In this document: positions 17,475 to 24,919 of the stretch, in pieces | Layout of the letters: every line of letters begins with the position of its first letter | How positions within the stretch are numbered: position 1 is the first letter of the stretch | From: a virus | DNA: 64,000 nt | Strand: one strand, 5' to 3' | Virus record (IMG/VR): IMGVR_UViG_3300042731_009409 | Location: 44,356 to 108,355 of that record | Program-made: the position numbers and the translations under genes | Notes under the pieces: model-generated | What the model was told of the DNA's origin: nothing | Seen by the model: the letters and a program-made list of their open reading frames with translations, nothing else | Databases searched by the model: none

Positions 17475-17715
17475 CGTTTGCAATAGACCGCTCGGTTTTC
17501 CAACCAACCAATTCTACAAATTTCGTTTCATTTTTAAAAATTTTATCAAGATCGCTATCTCTAATATAAACAAGATTTTTAACTCCGTTAAAATCTGTTT
17601 TTATAAGAATGCCGTCCTCAGGATAAAAACTGTTGGCGTAAGAATTAGATGCCAATTGTCTAATTCCGTTATCGCCCCCTTTTACACATTTCCCCGATAC
17701 AATAATTTTATTCAT
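17461..17715 (-). CDS. Hypothetical protein
   Basis: 84 residues, unrecognised. Contains DGILIKTDFNGVKNLVYIRD, a small beta segment, and ends EEE. Overlaps the small terminase start by 14 bases and the upstream gene by 8, so it is translationally coupled to both. No membrane segment or metal motif. Confidence 0.5.
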   Translation of the reverse strand: MNKIIVSGKCVKGGDNGIRQLASNSYANSFYPEDGILIKTDFNGVKNLVYIRDSDLDKIFKNETKFVELVGWKTERSIANDEEE

Positions 17716-17890
17716 TACATGCCTCTACGGTCTTTATTTTCATATGACTTTCTGGATGGTTTTTTCTAATTTTTTCATACACTTCATTTTTTGAATTAGC
17801 ACAAAGTATATGACTTCCGCCGCCACATTCGAGTGCAAAAATTATTTTATACAAAGAGATTTTGGATTTCTTCGAGGTATTTATTTTCAT
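17708..17890 (-). CDS. Hypothetical small protein
   Basis: About 60 residues from the ATG at 17890. The longer in-frame GTG start at 17908 would place the clear AAAGGAGG ribosome site inside the gene, so I prefer the shorter form. The sequence (LYKIIFALECGGGSHILCA, then VYEKIRKNHPESH) has no known motif. First gene of the group leading into terminase. Confidence 0.5.
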   Translation of the reverse strand: MKINTSKKSKISLYKIIFALECGGGSHILCANSKNEVYEKIRKNHPESHMKIKTVEACNE

Positions 17891-17946
17891 TTCAAAACCT
17901 CCTTTCACATTTCCACATTAATTGTTTGTTAAATAAAAGTAAAGTA

Positions 17947-18306
17947 TTAAACTTTTTCAGACAGTATTTTTTTAACTATGTCTATTTTTGTATCATATTC
18001 ATATATACAAGCCGAATAATCAAACCAATCTTTTTCATTGTCCAAAACAATAATTTTTCGTTTTGTGCAAATAGTTTTTTTAAAAAACAAAAAATCATAT
18101 GATTTTAACAACAAAAATCTTTTACAGTCAGAAATTGCAGAAACCAACTTCTGCAATTCAATCAAATCGTTTATTTCTTCGGAGCTATACCTAGAGACAA
18201 CAACGGAATGTTTTGTATTGACATGCCTTGTCTTTATATCATTTTTAGACACATATATCCATTTTTGATTTTTTTTGAAGTATTTTCCAAAAATATATTT
18301 TTTCAA
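17947..18306 (-). CDS. Hypothetical protein
   Basis: 119 residues, basic, unrecognised. Overlaps the metallopeptidase gene by four bases (ATGA) and should be co-translated with it. Mixed alpha/beta with KSYDFLFFKKTICTKRK in the middle. Could be a partner or regulator of the peptidase, but only the coupling suggests it. Confidence 0.5.
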   Translation of the reverse strand: MKKYIFGKYFKKNQKWIYVSKNDIKTRHVNTKHSVVVSRYSSEEINDLIELQKLVSAISDCKRFLLLKSYDFLFFKKTICTKRKIIVLDNEKDWFDYSACIYEYDTKIDIVKKILSEKV

Positions 18307-18893
18307 TTTTCTAAAATTTTCTTAACGGCTCGATATGGATAGTCATTTCTATCGTGCAAATATATATCGTCAGCAACGGAAAATGGCCACATGTAATAAT
18401 AAACTGGCCCTGAGAATTTTTTATCAATCGATTTTAATACAACATTATTGTTCCCCCTTAATGCTTTTATCATATAGGTCATAGAGTAGCCTCTAAATTC
18501 AAAATAAGTTCTAAACGGGGCAGGAATCGGCAGCAAAAATAACAAAAATAACAAAAACCATAAATTGTAAAATGCAAAAAATGCAAAAAGCGATAATATT
18601 TGTGGAAACAAATAACCTAGTTCAAATAAAATCGGTAATTTTTTACTGTCATAAACGTGAACATATTCGTGAGACAATATCCGGAAGGTTCTATCACAAT
18701 CTTTCTCAAAAAAATCTTTATTTGGAAAATATACTTTTCCAAATAAAGTTGTTGTATTTCTTGTCATATAATCTTTAGCAAAAAACAATATTTTAGATAT
18801 TGCTTTGTTCATTTTAGATTCGTTCTTGAATCTGATCTCGAATTTCGGATTAACTTTTTTTATTTCTCTTATCAATTCGTCTATTTTCTTCAT
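18303..18893 (-). CDS. Membrane-anchored zinc metallopeptidase
   Basis: 196 residues. ILSHEYVHVYD near residue 75 is an HExxH zinc motif (HEYVH). It is followed by a hydrophobic hairpin of two likely membrane segments (FPQILSLFAFFAFYNLWFL, then FLLFLLPIPAPF), after which YFEFRGYSM supplies a Glu that fits the third zinc ligand of gluzincin-type peptidases. The order motif, membrane hairpin, Glu-x-x-G is unusual and suggests the active site faces the membrane. Substrate unknown; candidates are host membrane proteins or lysis control. ATGA-coupled to the downstream gene. Confidence 0.65.
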   Translation of the reverse strand: MKKIDELIREIKKVNPKFEIRFKNESKMNKAISKILFFAKDYMTRNTTTLFGKVYFPNKDFFEKDCDRTFRILSHEYVHVYDSKKLPILFELGYLFPQILSLFAFFAFYNLWFLLFLLFLLPIPAPFRTYFEFRGYSMTYMIKALRGNNNVVLKSIDKKFSGPVYYYMWPFSVADDIYLHDRNDYPYRAVKKILEN

Positions 18894-18912
18894 CGTTATT
18901 CAACTTCTTTCA

Positions 18913-19323
18913 TCAACTTTTGCTCAAAAAAATCTTTAAATCGTCAATTACACCCTGGAGATCCGCAACAATCTCTTCTCGTTCTTCTTGTCCAGAATGC
19001 TCACTCCACAAACGCATGAGATCATATACACCTTCATATTCGAAAGCTGTCCTGACCACTGCCACAATAAATGAGGTGGGCAATCCGCTTTTCTTCATCT
19101 GACAGCCTATTTCACATAGTTCCGCTTGTCTGTCTGGGTTGAGAATTGCTTGAGAACTCATAACAACATCCCTTGTATTATATTCATCGCATACAAAATA
19201 ATCATATACGTTACATTTAAAATATACACACTTTTTATTTCTGTAGTTTTTACAGTTACTGCAAGTTTCTTTGCCAAAAGTAATCCTATATCTTCTTTTG
19301 GCTCTTTCAATTATATCTTTCAT
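18913..19323 (-). CDS. Cysteine-rich hypothetical protein
   Basis: About 136 residues from the ATG at 19323. The N-terminal third has TCSNCKNYRNKKCVYFKC, a four-cysteine cluster of zinc-knuckle type. The C-terminal ~80 residues are helical (LMRLWSEHSGQEEREEI, then DLQGVIDDLKIFLS). Follows a leader containing a terminator-like hairpin, so its expression may be attenuated. Confidence 0.5.
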   Translation of the reverse strand: MKDIIERAKRRYRITFGKETCSNCKNYRNKKCVYFKCNVYDYFVCDEYNTRDVVMSSQAILNPDRQAELCEIGCQMKKSGLPTSFIVAVVRTAFEYEGVYDLMRLWSEHSGQEEREEIVADLQGVIDDLKIFLSKS

Positions 19324-19356
19324 AAAAACCCTTTTTTGCTTTAGCAATTATAAAAA

Positions 19357-19378
19357 TCGGCTTTTAAGGAAAAGCCGA
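19357..19378 (-). terminator. Intrinsic terminator or attenuator
   Basis: Minus-strand stem TCGGCTTTT / AAAAGCCGA (9 bp) with a 4-base loop, followed by TTTTTATA. It lies ahead of the cysteine-rich gene at 18913-19323, so it could limit transcription into that gene. Confidence 0.65.
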
Positions 19379-19417
19379 AAACCAAGTGTGCATATAAAAT
19401 ATTTCTAATGACAACCT

Positions 19418-19456
19418 TTAAAGGTGTTGTCTTTTAAAACAACTAAAGCCAACCAT
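19418..19456 (-). CDS. Possible 12-codon leader peptide
   Basis: ATG at 19456 behind a near-perfect Shine-Dalgarno (GGAGGTGAT, 19461-19469), encoding MVGFSCFKRQHL then stop. It lies between two terminators and upstream of the second. The RNA around its stop can form alternative stems (GACAAC with GTTGTC), a layout typical of attenuation leaders. Its translation is inferred only from the ribosome site. Confidence 0.3.
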   Translation of the reverse strand: MVGFSCFKRQHL

Positions 19457-19500
19457 AAATATCACCTCCAATCAAAATACTTTTAAAATTTTTAAAAAAC

Positions 19501-19536
19501 ACTTCTGTTTAGAATAATATTATTCTAAACAGAAGT
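19501..19536 (-). terminator. Strong intrinsic terminator (36-bp palindrome)
   Basis: A perfect 36-bp palindrome (half ACTTCTGTTTAGAATAAT) followed on the minus strand by GTTTTTT, starting five bases after the stop of the 188-residue gene. Ends the minus transcript covering 19.5-24.5 kb. Confidence 0.75.
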
Positions 19537-19541
19537 CAACG

Positions 19542-20108
19542 TCAATAATTTCTAACTTCCCAAATCAGCGTATTTATTTTAAACAAACCTACAGGTATAT
19601 TAAAACAAGTAAACTCAATTACAGGACAATTAGTGTTTGCTTCACCGCAATACAAATCTATTAAGTCAAAGATCATGTCATATGACCGTGGGTCACAATA
19701 TCTTTTTAATCTCTGTTTGGCAAGCAAATTGGTCTCAAAAGATATGTCTCCAGTTGCCATTGCCAAACCCAAAGGCATTTTTAAATAAGTGTAATGGAGA
19801 TATAGTTTATCCGCATAAACAATTTCTCCTTGCAAGGTTCTATTCTTATCTAGTGGGCCTTCAAAAAAAATATAATCCTCTACTAAATAGCCATATTTTT
19901 TTATTATGTTTTTTAAATTATGTTTTTTTTCATAATAAATTCTTTTCTTTTGCGGGATTTTGTTTCCATCTAATTTTGTATTCCGAGCCGAAACATATCC
20001 GTCATAACTATCTTCAAGCAATTCATTTATGTTTTTCCAAGCTTTTAGAGTATTGCCGGTTCTGTACAATTCAGTTTGTTTATAATAATCAGATTTGGTT
20101 TTTATCAT
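19542..20108 (-). CDS. Hypothetical protein
   Basis: 188 residues, unrecognised. Aromatic and charged with no transmembrane segment. Contains YLVEDYIFFEGPLDKNR, PLGLAMATGDISFETN and two Cys pairs near the end (CGEANTNC). Last gene of its operon, immediately before a strong terminator; its start overlaps the DUF4406 gene by 20 bases. Confidence 0.5.
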   Translation of the reverse strand: MIKTKSDYYKQTELYRTGNTLKAWKNINELLEDSYDGYVSARNTKLDGNKIPQKKRIYYEKKHNLKNIIKKYGYLVEDYIFFEGPLDKNRTLQGEIVYADKLYLHYTYLKMPLGLAMATGDISFETNLLAKQRLKRYCDPRSYDMIFDLIDLYCGEANTNCPVIEFTCFNIPVGLFKINTLIWEVRNY

Positions 20109-20439
20109 TATCGATTTTCTTCAAAAGCTGCTCAAGATCTGTGTCGTATGGAATATTATGATAACAACAACAGCCCACCTCTGCCATTGTGCCATTGCTA
20201 TCTTTCCAGCCTGGTAGCAACAGCATGCCGTCGCACCTTTTCAGCAATTTTAATAATCCTTGTAACACTTTTCCTTCATGCAATTCACCGTAAAAATTTT
20301 TTCCCAAAAGATGTGGTGTAACGGGCACATTTCCACTCTTCCATATTTCGAGAGTTTTCTCTTCGGACCTTCTTACGTTTTTTTGTATCAACCAGTTTGT
20401 ATTAGCTCTAAACGGCCCCGCAATATAAATTATTTTCAT
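20089..20439 (-). CDS. DUF4406 family, nucleoside deoxyribosyltransferase-like
   Basis: 116 residues. Opens with IIYIAGPFRA, has PVTPHLLGKNF, CDGMLLLPGWKDSNGTMAE, and ends in a helical segment. This is the DUF4406 pattern, a compact Rossmann-like relative of nucleoside 2-deoxyribosyltransferases and TIR/NADase-like folds often carried by phages. The GTMAE Glu aligns with the nucleophile position. A nucleotide-salvage or nucleotide-signal-degrading role is possible. The reaction is unproven. Confidence 0.75.
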   Translation of the reverse strand: MKIIYIAGPFRANTNWLIQKNVRRSEEKTLEIWKSGNVPVTPHLLGKNFYGELHEGKVLQGLLKLLKRCDGMLLLPGWKDSNGTMAEVGCCCYHNIPYDTDLEQLLKKIDNDKNQI

Positions 20440-20453
20440 TTTTTAATAGTATC

Positions 20454-20696
20454 CTAATTTTCACACTCTATCTTAGATTTTTCCATATTATAAACCATGT
20501 CGGAAAATTTTTTTTCATTTTTTAAAATTAATTTTTTATTTTTTTTATCAATTTTTGCGAGATGCCTCGTTTTAAAAAAAATAAAATTTTTGAAATCAAC
20601 TTTTTCTTCACAACGTAGAGTTATATAAACATGGTAGTCTGTTTCGGTTTTGTATAACATATACCTTTTATTGCCGATATTATTAAAAGCCAACAT
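20454..20696 (-). CDS. Hypothetical small basic protein
   Basis: 80 residues. MLYKTETDYHVYITLRCEE then a lysine-rich second half. No motif recognised. One base from the upstream gene and 14 bases before DUF4406, so part of the same operon. Confidence 0.45.
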   Translation of the reverse strand: MLAFNNIGNKRYMLYKTETDYHVYITLRCEEKVDFKNFIFFKTRHLAKIDKKNKKLILKNEKKFSDMVYNMEKSKIECEN

Positions 20697-20915
20697 TTAT
20701 TTATTCCTCTGCTTTCTTCTATTCCTTTTGTTTCTATTTCGCTCCGTTTTTGTCTGAGCGAATGGGTTTGGTGATTTGTCAAATTCCTTTCTAAACCTTT
20801 TCATTTCGTCGTTGTATTTTTTTTGGAGCCTTACGGTTGACATCTTTAAGGTAACGTTCATGCCGCGTTCATTTAAAAAATTTACCATTTGTTGACGTTT
20901 TTCTTTTACAGACAT
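20697..20915 (-). CDS. Hypothetical very basic protein
   Basis: 72 residues with a C-terminal tail of Arg/Lys/Asn (TERNRNKRNRRKQRNK). The helical N-terminal half contains MSVKEKRQQMVNFLNERG. Likely to bind nucleic acid by charge alone. No family recognised. Confidence 0.5.
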   Translation of the reverse strand: MSVKEKRQQMVNFLNERGMNVTLKMSTVRLQKKYNDEMKRFRKEFDKSPNPFAQTKTERNRNKRNRRKQRNK

Positions 20916-20937
20916 TTTTTGTCCCTTTGTTCAGAAA

Positions 20938-21021
20938 TTAACAAAAACAGAAACAAAGTCCAACTATCGTTACCAGTTCTAGTGACGCCAAAAAGATTGT
21001 TGTTTTTACTATGTTGTACAT
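20938..21021 (-). CDS. 27-residue single-pass membrane peptide
   Basis: ATG at 21021 preceded by GGGGGAAACA. The product is MYNIVKTTIFLAS followed by a hydrophobic stretch ending GLCFCFC and TAA. Its size and hydrophobicity suit a small membrane peptide. Supported by the ribosome site and by filling an otherwise empty gap. Function unknown. Confidence 0.4.
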   Translation of the reverse strand: MYNIVKTTIFLASLELVTIVGLCFCFC

Positions 21022-21106
21022 TGTTTCCCCCGTTTCGACATTGTTTTTCAATGTCCTTCTAATATTATGATAGCTCAAACAACAAGGTCGTCAACAAAAA
21101 AAATCA

Positions 21107-21298
21107 TTATTCAAATTTTTCAATCTCTTTTTCCAAACACTGATATTCTCTTATTTTTTCTATAATATTTTTGTTTATACCCCGCTCTTCCCAACGTTCT
21201 ATAAAAGTTTCTAACTTTTCATGTTTGAACGGAATTTGTTTGCAAGCAAAATATCCGGCCAATTCCAACATTTTCCTTTTTATATCATTCTCGTTCAT
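21107..21298 (-). CDS. Hypothetical helical protein
   Basis: About 63 residues from the ATG at 21298, chosen because it overlaps the upstream stop by 14 bases; an earlier in-frame start at 21346 is weaker. Contains KMLELAGYFACKQIPFKHE and a Glu/Lys helix at the end. Unrecognised. Confidence 0.45.
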   Translation of the reverse strand: MNENDIKRKMLELAGYFACKQIPFKHEKLETFIERWEERGINKNIIEKIREYQCLEKEIEKFE

Positions 21299-21518
21299 TC
21301 TCGTTTTGTTCCGCCAAATTTTCAAATAAATGATAAACGGGCACAATTTCTTCTAACATTTTATTTAGACAAAATTTACAACATACTGCAGATTTTAAAA
21401 ATTTCCATCCAAATTTCATAACAATGTGAGTGCCATATTCCTCATTGTCCGAATATATTCTTTCAACACAACCACAATAATCGCATTTGTAAACAAATTC
21501 AAAGTTCTCGGAATCCAT
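21285..21518 (-). CDS. Small zinc-finger-like protein
   Basis: About 77 residues from the ATG at 21518 (21533 is an alternative). YKCDYCGCVERIY and a second set AVCCKFCLNKM give two CxxC pairs ~35 residues apart, the spacing of a zinc ribbon or treble clef. Overlaps both neighbours. DNA, RNA or protein binding cannot be distinguished. Confidence 0.5.
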   Translation of the reverse strand: MDSENFEFVYKCDYCGCVERIYSDNEEYGTHIVMKFGWKFLKSAVCCKFCLNKMLEEIVPVYHLFENLAEQNENERE

Positions 21519-21777
21519 AATATTTATCAACACCATTTGACATATTTTTTGTGGCCAGCCAGACAACGGTTTTTTCCTTGGCCAACACGAAACACGCAAA
21601 TTTTTCACCGATGGTTTTTTTTAAAATCGGAAAAAACCGACAGTTAAAGATAACATAATCTTCGCCATACGTCCATACTGTATTATATGACACAATATTT
21701 TTGTATTGTAAAAAATCTTTATGTTTAAAGTTCAAACTGTTGCACAATGCCTTCAAAGATGGCCTAAAAGGTATCAT
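21499..21777 (-). CDS. Hypothetical protein
   Basis: 92 residues, unrecognised. Contains VWTYGEDYVIFNCRFFP and KFACFVLAKEKTVVWLATK, suggesting a small alpha/beta fold. Starts three bases after the stop of the 163-residue gene. Confidence 0.45.
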   Translation of the reverse strand: MIPFRPSLKALCNSLNFKHKDFLQYKNIVSYNTVWTYGEDYVIFNCRFFPILKKTIGEKFACFVLAKEKTVVWLATKNMSNGVDKYYGFREL

Positions 21778-21779
21778 TT

Positions 21780-22271
21780 TTAAACTGCCTCGTCGTGTTC
21801 GTATGAAACGAACAGGTCTTTTCCTATTTTATGATAGGAAAAAATTACCGATTCTTGAACTATTTTAAAATTCGACAAACCTTTTTTTTCAAAAGGATGT
21901 ACCCAAACATCTATTTTTTGTTTATCTGGCAAAGAATCATATATTTTTGTTATTTTTTTTAATCGTCTAGCCATAGTTTTCCTATTTGCTGTATACGGTT
22001 CTAACAGAGATTTTAAAAAGGCTCTTTTACACCTTCCATACACTTCGTAATATATTTCTAAATCACCGTCACAATCAATCCGAGTATTATTTGCGACAAG
22101 AAAAAATTCGTCAAACCTTTCTGCGTTTTTCTTGTCGCGAACTGGAACTAGATCACGTATACTTAAAGAATAAGATTCATTTTGAAAAACACCAAGAGAT
22201 TCCATGTATTCTTTGGCTTTTTCGCTTCCCGATCTCCATCCAGACAATTCTTTTGCTTCTTTGTAGTTCAT
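21780..22271 (-). CDS. Hypothetical protein
   Basis: 163 residues, unrecognised. The N-terminus (YKEAKELSGWRSGSEKAKEYM) is helical. The middle is FFLVANNTRIDCDGDLEIYY. The C-terminal third holds WVHPFEKKGLSNFKIVQ. ATGA-coupled to the lipoprotein gene upstream, though nothing in it suggests membrane association. Confidence 0.45.
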   Translation of the reverse strand: MNYKEAKELSGWRSGSEKAKEYMESLGVFQNESYSLSIRDLVPVRDKKNAERFDEFFLVANNTRIDCDGDLEIYYEVYGRCKRAFLKSLLEPYTANRKTMARRLKKITKIYDSLPDKQKIDVWVHPFEKKGLSNFKIVQESVIFSYHKIGKDLFVSYEHDEAV

Positions 22272-22792
22272 TTTGCTTTCCTTTGTTTTATTGTTATTGC
22301 ATGGTTTTCAAGCAAATATTCTACCTCTGTGTCACCACAAACCCACTTGTCATTATCATTTTTGCAATTTTTTAAATAGCGATTTATTAATGGATTAAAA
22401 TCAGCTAAAAATTGTGTATCAAACCAACCCATTACACAATACAGACCATACTCGTCAAAAATCAATTGTATCTGGGGATAAGAAGAAACTATATCAATTA
22501 AAAACAGATCGTCAACAGCTATGACTATCACCCTATTTTTGCCTTGTTTTATTGTTTCATGATATATTTTTGCATCGGTCAAAACTTTTTTCACTTGTTC
22601 TCTGGTCATTCCCCATTCGAAAGGTCCAATTCCTTTATCATGGACATGCCAAATTTTCATTTGTTTTTTTCTTGCTTCAAAATAACCATATTCGTTCGAC
22701 AAATAAGAAAAATCAAATTTTTCAAAATAATTTTTCTTTGCACATGCCATTGTTAAAACCAACAACATAAACAATAATACAATTTTTTTCAT
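22268..22792 (-). CDS. Lipoprotein
   Basis: About 174 residues from the ATG at 22792, where MKKIVLLFMLLVLTMAC gives a positively charged start, hydrophobic core and lipobox ending in Cys. The mature part contains GIGPFEWGMTREQVKKVL and NRVIVIAVDDLFLIDIV, resembling small secreted alpha/beta proteins. Predicted to be exported and lipid-anchored, so it may alter the host surface (for example superinfection exclusion). That role is inferred from localisation only. Confidence 0.6.
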   Translation of the reverse strand: MKKIVLLFMLLVLTMACAKKNYFEKFDFSYLSNEYGYFEARKKQMKIWHVHDKGIGPFEWGMTREQVKKVLTDAKIYHETIKQGKNRVIVIAVDDLFLIDIVSSYPQIQLIFDEYGLYCVMGWFDTQFLADFNPLINRYLKNCKNDNDKWVCGDTEVEYLLENHAITIKQRKAK

Positions 22793-22812
22793 TTTATTAC
22801 CCTTTCCTTTAT

Positions 22813-23274
22813 TTACAACCAATTGAAACAAGAATCATGTTTTTCACGATCTTTTGTAAGACCTACCTCTCTAAGATCTGTTCCTGTCAGATCTGCTCCT
22901 GTAAAGTTTACCTCTCTAAGATCTGCCCCTGTCAGGTTTGCCAATCTAAGATCTACATTTTCTAAATTTGATTTGTATAGGTTTGACCGTCTAAGATCTG
23001 CCCATCTAAGATCAGACCGTCTAAAATCTGCCCCCCTAAGATCTGCCCATCTAAGATCCACCCACCTAAGATCCGCCCACCTAAGTTCTGCCCCTCTAAG
23101 TTCTGCTCCTCTGAGATCTGCTCCTCTAAGATCTGCCCAACTAAGATCTGCCCCTCTAAGATCTGCCCCTCTAAGATCCGCTCCGCTCAAATCCGCTCCG
23201 CTCAAAGTGGCTTCGCACAAATCAGCACATTGCAAATCTCTTCTCCCACGTTTTATTTCGTCTATTAAGCTCAT
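22813..23274 (-). CDS. Pentapeptide-repeat protein (short)
   Basis: About 153 residues from the ATG at 23274, which overlaps the upstream stop as ATGA. From residue ~18 nearly the whole protein is A(D/N)LRGADLRWAD-type pentapeptides (~22 repeats), the signature of a right-handed quadrilateral beta-helix. The family includes gyrase-binding DNA mimics, but most members have no known target. A short non-repeat C-terminal cap (KDREKHDSCFNWL) follows. Second of a tandem pair. Confidence 0.8.
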   Translation of the reverse strand: MSLIDEIKRGRRDLQCADLCEATLSGADLSGADLRGADLRGADLSWADLRGADLRGAELRGAELRWADLRWVDLRWADLRGADFRRSDLRWADLRRSNLYKSNLENVDLRLANLTGADLREVNFTGADLTGTDLREVGLTKDREKHDSCFNWL

Positions 23275-24080
23275 TCTACCCCCCCCCAAACTAAGAATTC
23301 GGTGACTCGGTACTTCGATCCCGCTTTGTGGAGATTATGAGCCTCGAAAAGCACGGAGATCACCTCTGAGCGGTATCGAGCTTCGCGCTTCGCTTCTTGA
23401 AATGTAGGAAAAACATAAAGCCCGGGATGACATTCGGTGTCGCAAGTCGAAAACACTGGCGCTTTGTACAACTCGCCTACTTCGTATATCGTCGATCCAA
23501 TATACTTTGATTCCCGAGTCCTATACCCGATCTTCCAACTGGCGTCGTGGTCTACGAAATTGTCAGCCAAGCCGTTTGGGGGATTTGTCGGATCTAAGCA
23601 TGTTTGGGACAAATCGGCTCCGCTCAAATAGGCTTCTCTCAAACAGGCTTCTCTAAGATCGGCTCCGCTCAAACAGGCTTCTCTAAGATCGGCTCCGCTC
23701 AAATAGGCTTCTCTCAAACAGGCTTCTCTAAGATCGGCTTCTCTAAGATCGGCTCCGCTCAAATAGGCTCCGAGCAAATCGGCTCCGCTCAAATAGGCTC
23801 CGAGCAAATCGGCTCCGCTCAAATCGGCTCCGAGCAAATCGGCTCCGCTCAAATCGGCTCCGAGCAAATCGGCTCCGCTCAAATCGGCCCTTCGCAAATC
23901 GGCTCCGCTCAAATCGGCTCCGCTCAAATCGGCTCCTCTAAGATCTGCCCAACTAAGAACTGCTCCTCTAAGAACTGCTCCTCTAAGATCCAACCACCTA
24001 AGATCCAACCACCTAAGATCTGCCCAAGAAAAATCTCTTTCTCCATTTTTATATTTTTTTAGAAGTTCTTCGCGCATCAT
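23271..24080 (-). CDS. Pentapeptide-repeat protein with C-terminal globular domain
   Basis: 269 residues. Residues ~17-165 are pentapeptide repeats dominated by LSGADLLGADLSGADLREA units, highly regular at the DNA level (15-base period). Residues ~170-269 form a distinct domain (KYIGSTIYEVGELYKAPVF, HPGLYVFPTFQEAKREARY) like the domain (DUF5758-type) that follows pentapeptide repeats in other phage proteins. ATGA overlaps join it to the glycosylase gene upstream and the second repeat gene downstream. Target unknown. Confidence 0.8.
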   Translation of the reverse strand: MMREELLKKYKNGERDFSWADLRWLDLRWLDLRGAVLRGAVLSWADLRGADLSGADLSGADLRRADLSGADLLGADLSGADLLGADLSGADLLGAYLSGADLLGAYLSGADLREADLREACLREAYLSGADLREACLSGADLREACLREAYLSGADLSQTCLDPTNPPNGLADNFVDHDASWKIGYRTRESKYIGSTIYEVGELYKAPVFSTCDTECHPGLYVFPTFQEAKREARYRSEVISVLFEAHNLHKAGSKYRVTEFLVWGGVE

Positions 24081-24517
24081 TTTGTTTTATTTTCCTTTGC
24101 CTTGTCATGTTTGTGTTTTGTTGGCCAAAAATATTCTAAATTATCAGTTTCTTTCCAGCCAAATTTTTTATAATATTCAAAATCTTTTCGCAAAAGATTT
24201 GACCGATGCGAAGCATGGAATTTTTCAACACCAAACCACCAAGGTCTTTTTGGGTTTTTTTCGAAACTCCAAAGCGGCATTGTGTTGTTATATCCTCTCC
24301 TGACCCATTCAATTATCATACGATTGCCATATTCGATCAAAGATTGTTCGTAGTCTCGCCACATGAGTACAGCTGGATGATTTCTCCAACGACTTTTTGC
24401 TGGATACATCAACGCATTATATATCTGCCTTGCTTCAACCCTTTGCTTTCCAAGACGCCTATAATCCAAAATTCTAGCCGTCTCTACAAAAGACCGAACA
24501 GGCAAAAACGTTTGCAT
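24077..24517 (-). CDS. Pyrimidine dimer DNA glycosylase family protein
   Basis: 146 residues. MQTFLPVRSFVETARILDYRRLGKQ is the hallmark of the Pyr_excise family related to T4 endonuclease V. WRNHPAVLMWRDYEQSLIEYG follows, with the central Glu expected to assist catalysis. Endonuclease V uses an N-terminal Thr; here the start reads Met-Gln-Thr, so classical Thr2 chemistry is uncertain. The end (HKHDKAKENKTK) is basic. Probably repairs or nicks damaged DNA. Confidence 0.75.
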   Translation of the reverse strand: MQTFLPVRSFVETARILDYRRLGKQRVEARQIYNALMYPAKSRWRNHPAVLMWRDYEQSLIEYGNRMIIEWVRRGYNNTMPLWSFEKNPKRPWWFGVEKFHASHRSNLLRKDFEYYKKFGWKETDNLEYFWPTKHKHDKAKENKTK

Positions 24518-24518
24518 T

Positions 24519-24665
24519 TTAAATCGCTTTCAAGGCAAAATTTATCAGTATCAACAAAATTGTAAAAAATAAAGGAGATAACAAGATGCCTAACAAAACA
24601 GAAACCAAAATCATTAAGGTTTTTTCCCTGTCTGTAAGATAATAATATCTGTCGTCCCTATTCAT
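24519..24665 (-). CDS. Small membrane protein
   Basis: 48 residues. MNRDDRYYYLTDREKTLM then a long hydrophobic helix (ILVSVLLGILLSPLFFTI and on) and a Lys near the end. The ATG overlaps the upstream stop (ATGAATAG). One transmembrane segment, N-terminus probably cytoplasmic. Holin, antiholin or host-membrane effector are all possible. No evidence separates them. Confidence 0.5.
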   Translation of the reverse strand: MNRDDRYYYLTDREKTLMILVSVLLGILLSPLFFTILLILINFALKAI

Positions 24666-24831
24666 AAATAACTACTGTGGGTTTCCCGTCAACGGGAATT
24701 TTTGCCCATAGATCTTCCGAATCATCTAAGATTGCCGAATCTATCCAAGTTTTTGATCTGCGCATTCTGTTAAGGATTTTTTTTTCTTCTTCAAGCTCGA
24801 CCGAATCAAATTGTCTAGTTTTATCTGGCAT
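24658..24831 (-). CDS. Hypothetical 57-residue protein
   Basis: Behind a clear AGGAGG ribosome site. Acidic helical N-terminus (FDSVELEEEKKILNRMRRSK) and beta-like end (LWAKIPVDGKPTVVIYE). Coupled to the membrane protein by an 8-base overlap. Not recognised. Confidence 0.5.
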   Translation of the reverse strand: MPDKTRQFDSVELEEEKKILNRMRRSKTWIDSAILDDSEDLWAKIPVDGKPTVVIYE

Positions 24832-24919
24832 TTGTTACCTCCTATATTTATTATTTAATATGTTTTGTTGGTTGTCAATAAAATAAATTTTTATTTTATT
24901 TTTACAATGCGATTGGAAT

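Noticed and set aside
22823-24062. Long plus-strand frames opposite the pentapeptide-repeat genes
   Set aside because: They arise from the 15-base repeat; the minus frames match the pentapeptide family and are ATGA-coupled to neighbours.
23274-24080. CRISPR-like appearance of evenly spaced repeats
   Set aside because: The period is 15 bases with no unique spacers; it is a coding pentapeptide repeat.
24077-24517. Assignment as true T4-type endonuclease V
   Set aside because: The family match is good, but the start Met-Gln-Thr lacks Thr directly after Met, so identical chemistry cannot be claimed.
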